Shown in pieces: positions 5,804 to 5,876 of a stretch of DNA of 5,876 nucleotides. Within the stretch, counting starts at the first letter, position 1, and every line of letters begins with the position of its first letter. The stretch lies in the NCBI GenBank assembly GCA_945637645.1, contig CALZDK010000120.1, forward strand, positions 1 through 5,876, written 5' to 3'. Position numbers and translations under genes: made by a program. Below the pieces are notes generated by a model. The model made no database searches, was not told the DNA's origin, and saw only the letters and a program-made list of their open reading frames with translations. This stretch comes from an uncultured Prevotella sp. GTDB lineage: Bacteria; Bacteroidota; Bacteroidia; Bacteroidales; Bacteroidaceae.

Positions 5804-5871
5804 CTCAACTTTCGCAGGAAAGGGAAGTTAAAGAAGAAGTTCCTTAACTTCCTTAACTTCTTAGAGTTGAG
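5804..5871 (+). terminator. Repeat-rich inverted repeat at the operon end, possible terminator
   Basis: Two nested inverted repeats follow the last stop codon by 7 nt: an outer CTCAACT (5804-5810) with AGTTGAG (5865-5871), and an inner GGAAGTTAA (5823-5831) with TTAACTTCC (5844-5852). Together they can form a long, bulged hairpin. The window stops at 5876, so a T-tract or further repeats cannot be checked. With no other gene visible downstream, a transcript end here is plausible. Confidence 0.45.
5840..5857. repeat. Tandem 9-bp repeat TTCCTTAAC x2
   Basis: Two exact copies (5840-5848 and 5849-5857) are followed by a partial third, TTC. Read on the other strand the unit is GTTAAGGAA, which resembles the AGGATTAA array at 2312-2423 in base content and spacing. 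The repeat forms part of the right arm of the operon-end inverted repeat. Confidence 0.7.
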
Positions 5872-5876
5872 CAGAT

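Larger units (their letters stand above)
881..5871 (+). other. Predicted five-gene operon: ATP-grasp, alpha-E, transglutaminase, M14, M14-like
   Basis: One promoter candidate at 858-888 and one terminator candidate at 5804-5871 enclose five same-strand genes. Internal junctions are 115 nt (repeat array), a 1-nt overlap, 15 nt and a 4-nt overlap. No second promoter matching TAnnTTTG was recognised at the junctions. Uniform strand, tight spacing and matching predicted chemistry (ATP-driven ligation, peptide cleavage, zinc amidohydrolase) support a single functional unit. Confidence 0.75.

Overview
The window reads as chromosomal DNA from a Bacteroidota bacterium, most likely Prevotella/Segatella-like. 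The signs are a Bacteroidales-type promoter (TTG, 20-nt spacer, TAnnTTTG), genes that start with weak or no Shine-Dalgarno sequence behind A/T-rich leaders, and an upstream GH43-CBM6 polysaccharide-degrading enzyme typical of this group. All genes are on the + strand. The genus is an inference; no rRNA or other marker is present.

Layout. Positions 3-665 are the 3' part of a GH43 glycoside hydrolase with a C-terminal CBM6 domain; its start lies before the window. A strong hairpin (674-716) follows its stop codon and probably ends that unit. The 311-nt gap (666-976) also holds a weaker hairpin with a T-run (743-763), an A/T-only palindrome (821-839) and the promoter (858-888) of the next unit. 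From 977 to 5796 runs a compact five-gene operon: a circularly permuted type 2 ATP-grasp protein (977-2311), an alpha-E protein (2427-3125), a transglutaminase-like cysteine peptidase (3125-3916) and two adjacent M14/aspartoacylase-like proteins (3932-4864 and 4861-5796). Genes 2-3 and 4-5 overlap by 1 and 4 nt, and genes 3-4 are 15 nt apart. Genes 1-2 are separated by 115 nt made almost wholly of an 8-bp tandem repeat based on AGGATTAA. A repeat-rich inverted repeat (5804-5871) closes the operon.

How the genes may work together. Circularly permuted ATP-grasp, alpha-E and transglutaminase-like proteins form a recurrent, experimentally poorly characterised bacterial module predicted to make and process a peptide or amide-linked modification. 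Here it comes with an apparently active zinc-dependent M14 deacylase/amidohydrolase and a paralogue that has lost both zinc-binding histidines and the catalytic glutamate while keeping the fold signatures and the C-terminal barrel. That suggests a make-and-remove system whose hydrolase works with a pseudoenzyme partner. None of the five products shows a signal peptide or membrane segment, so the system is probably cytosolic. The substrate cannot be read from the sequence.
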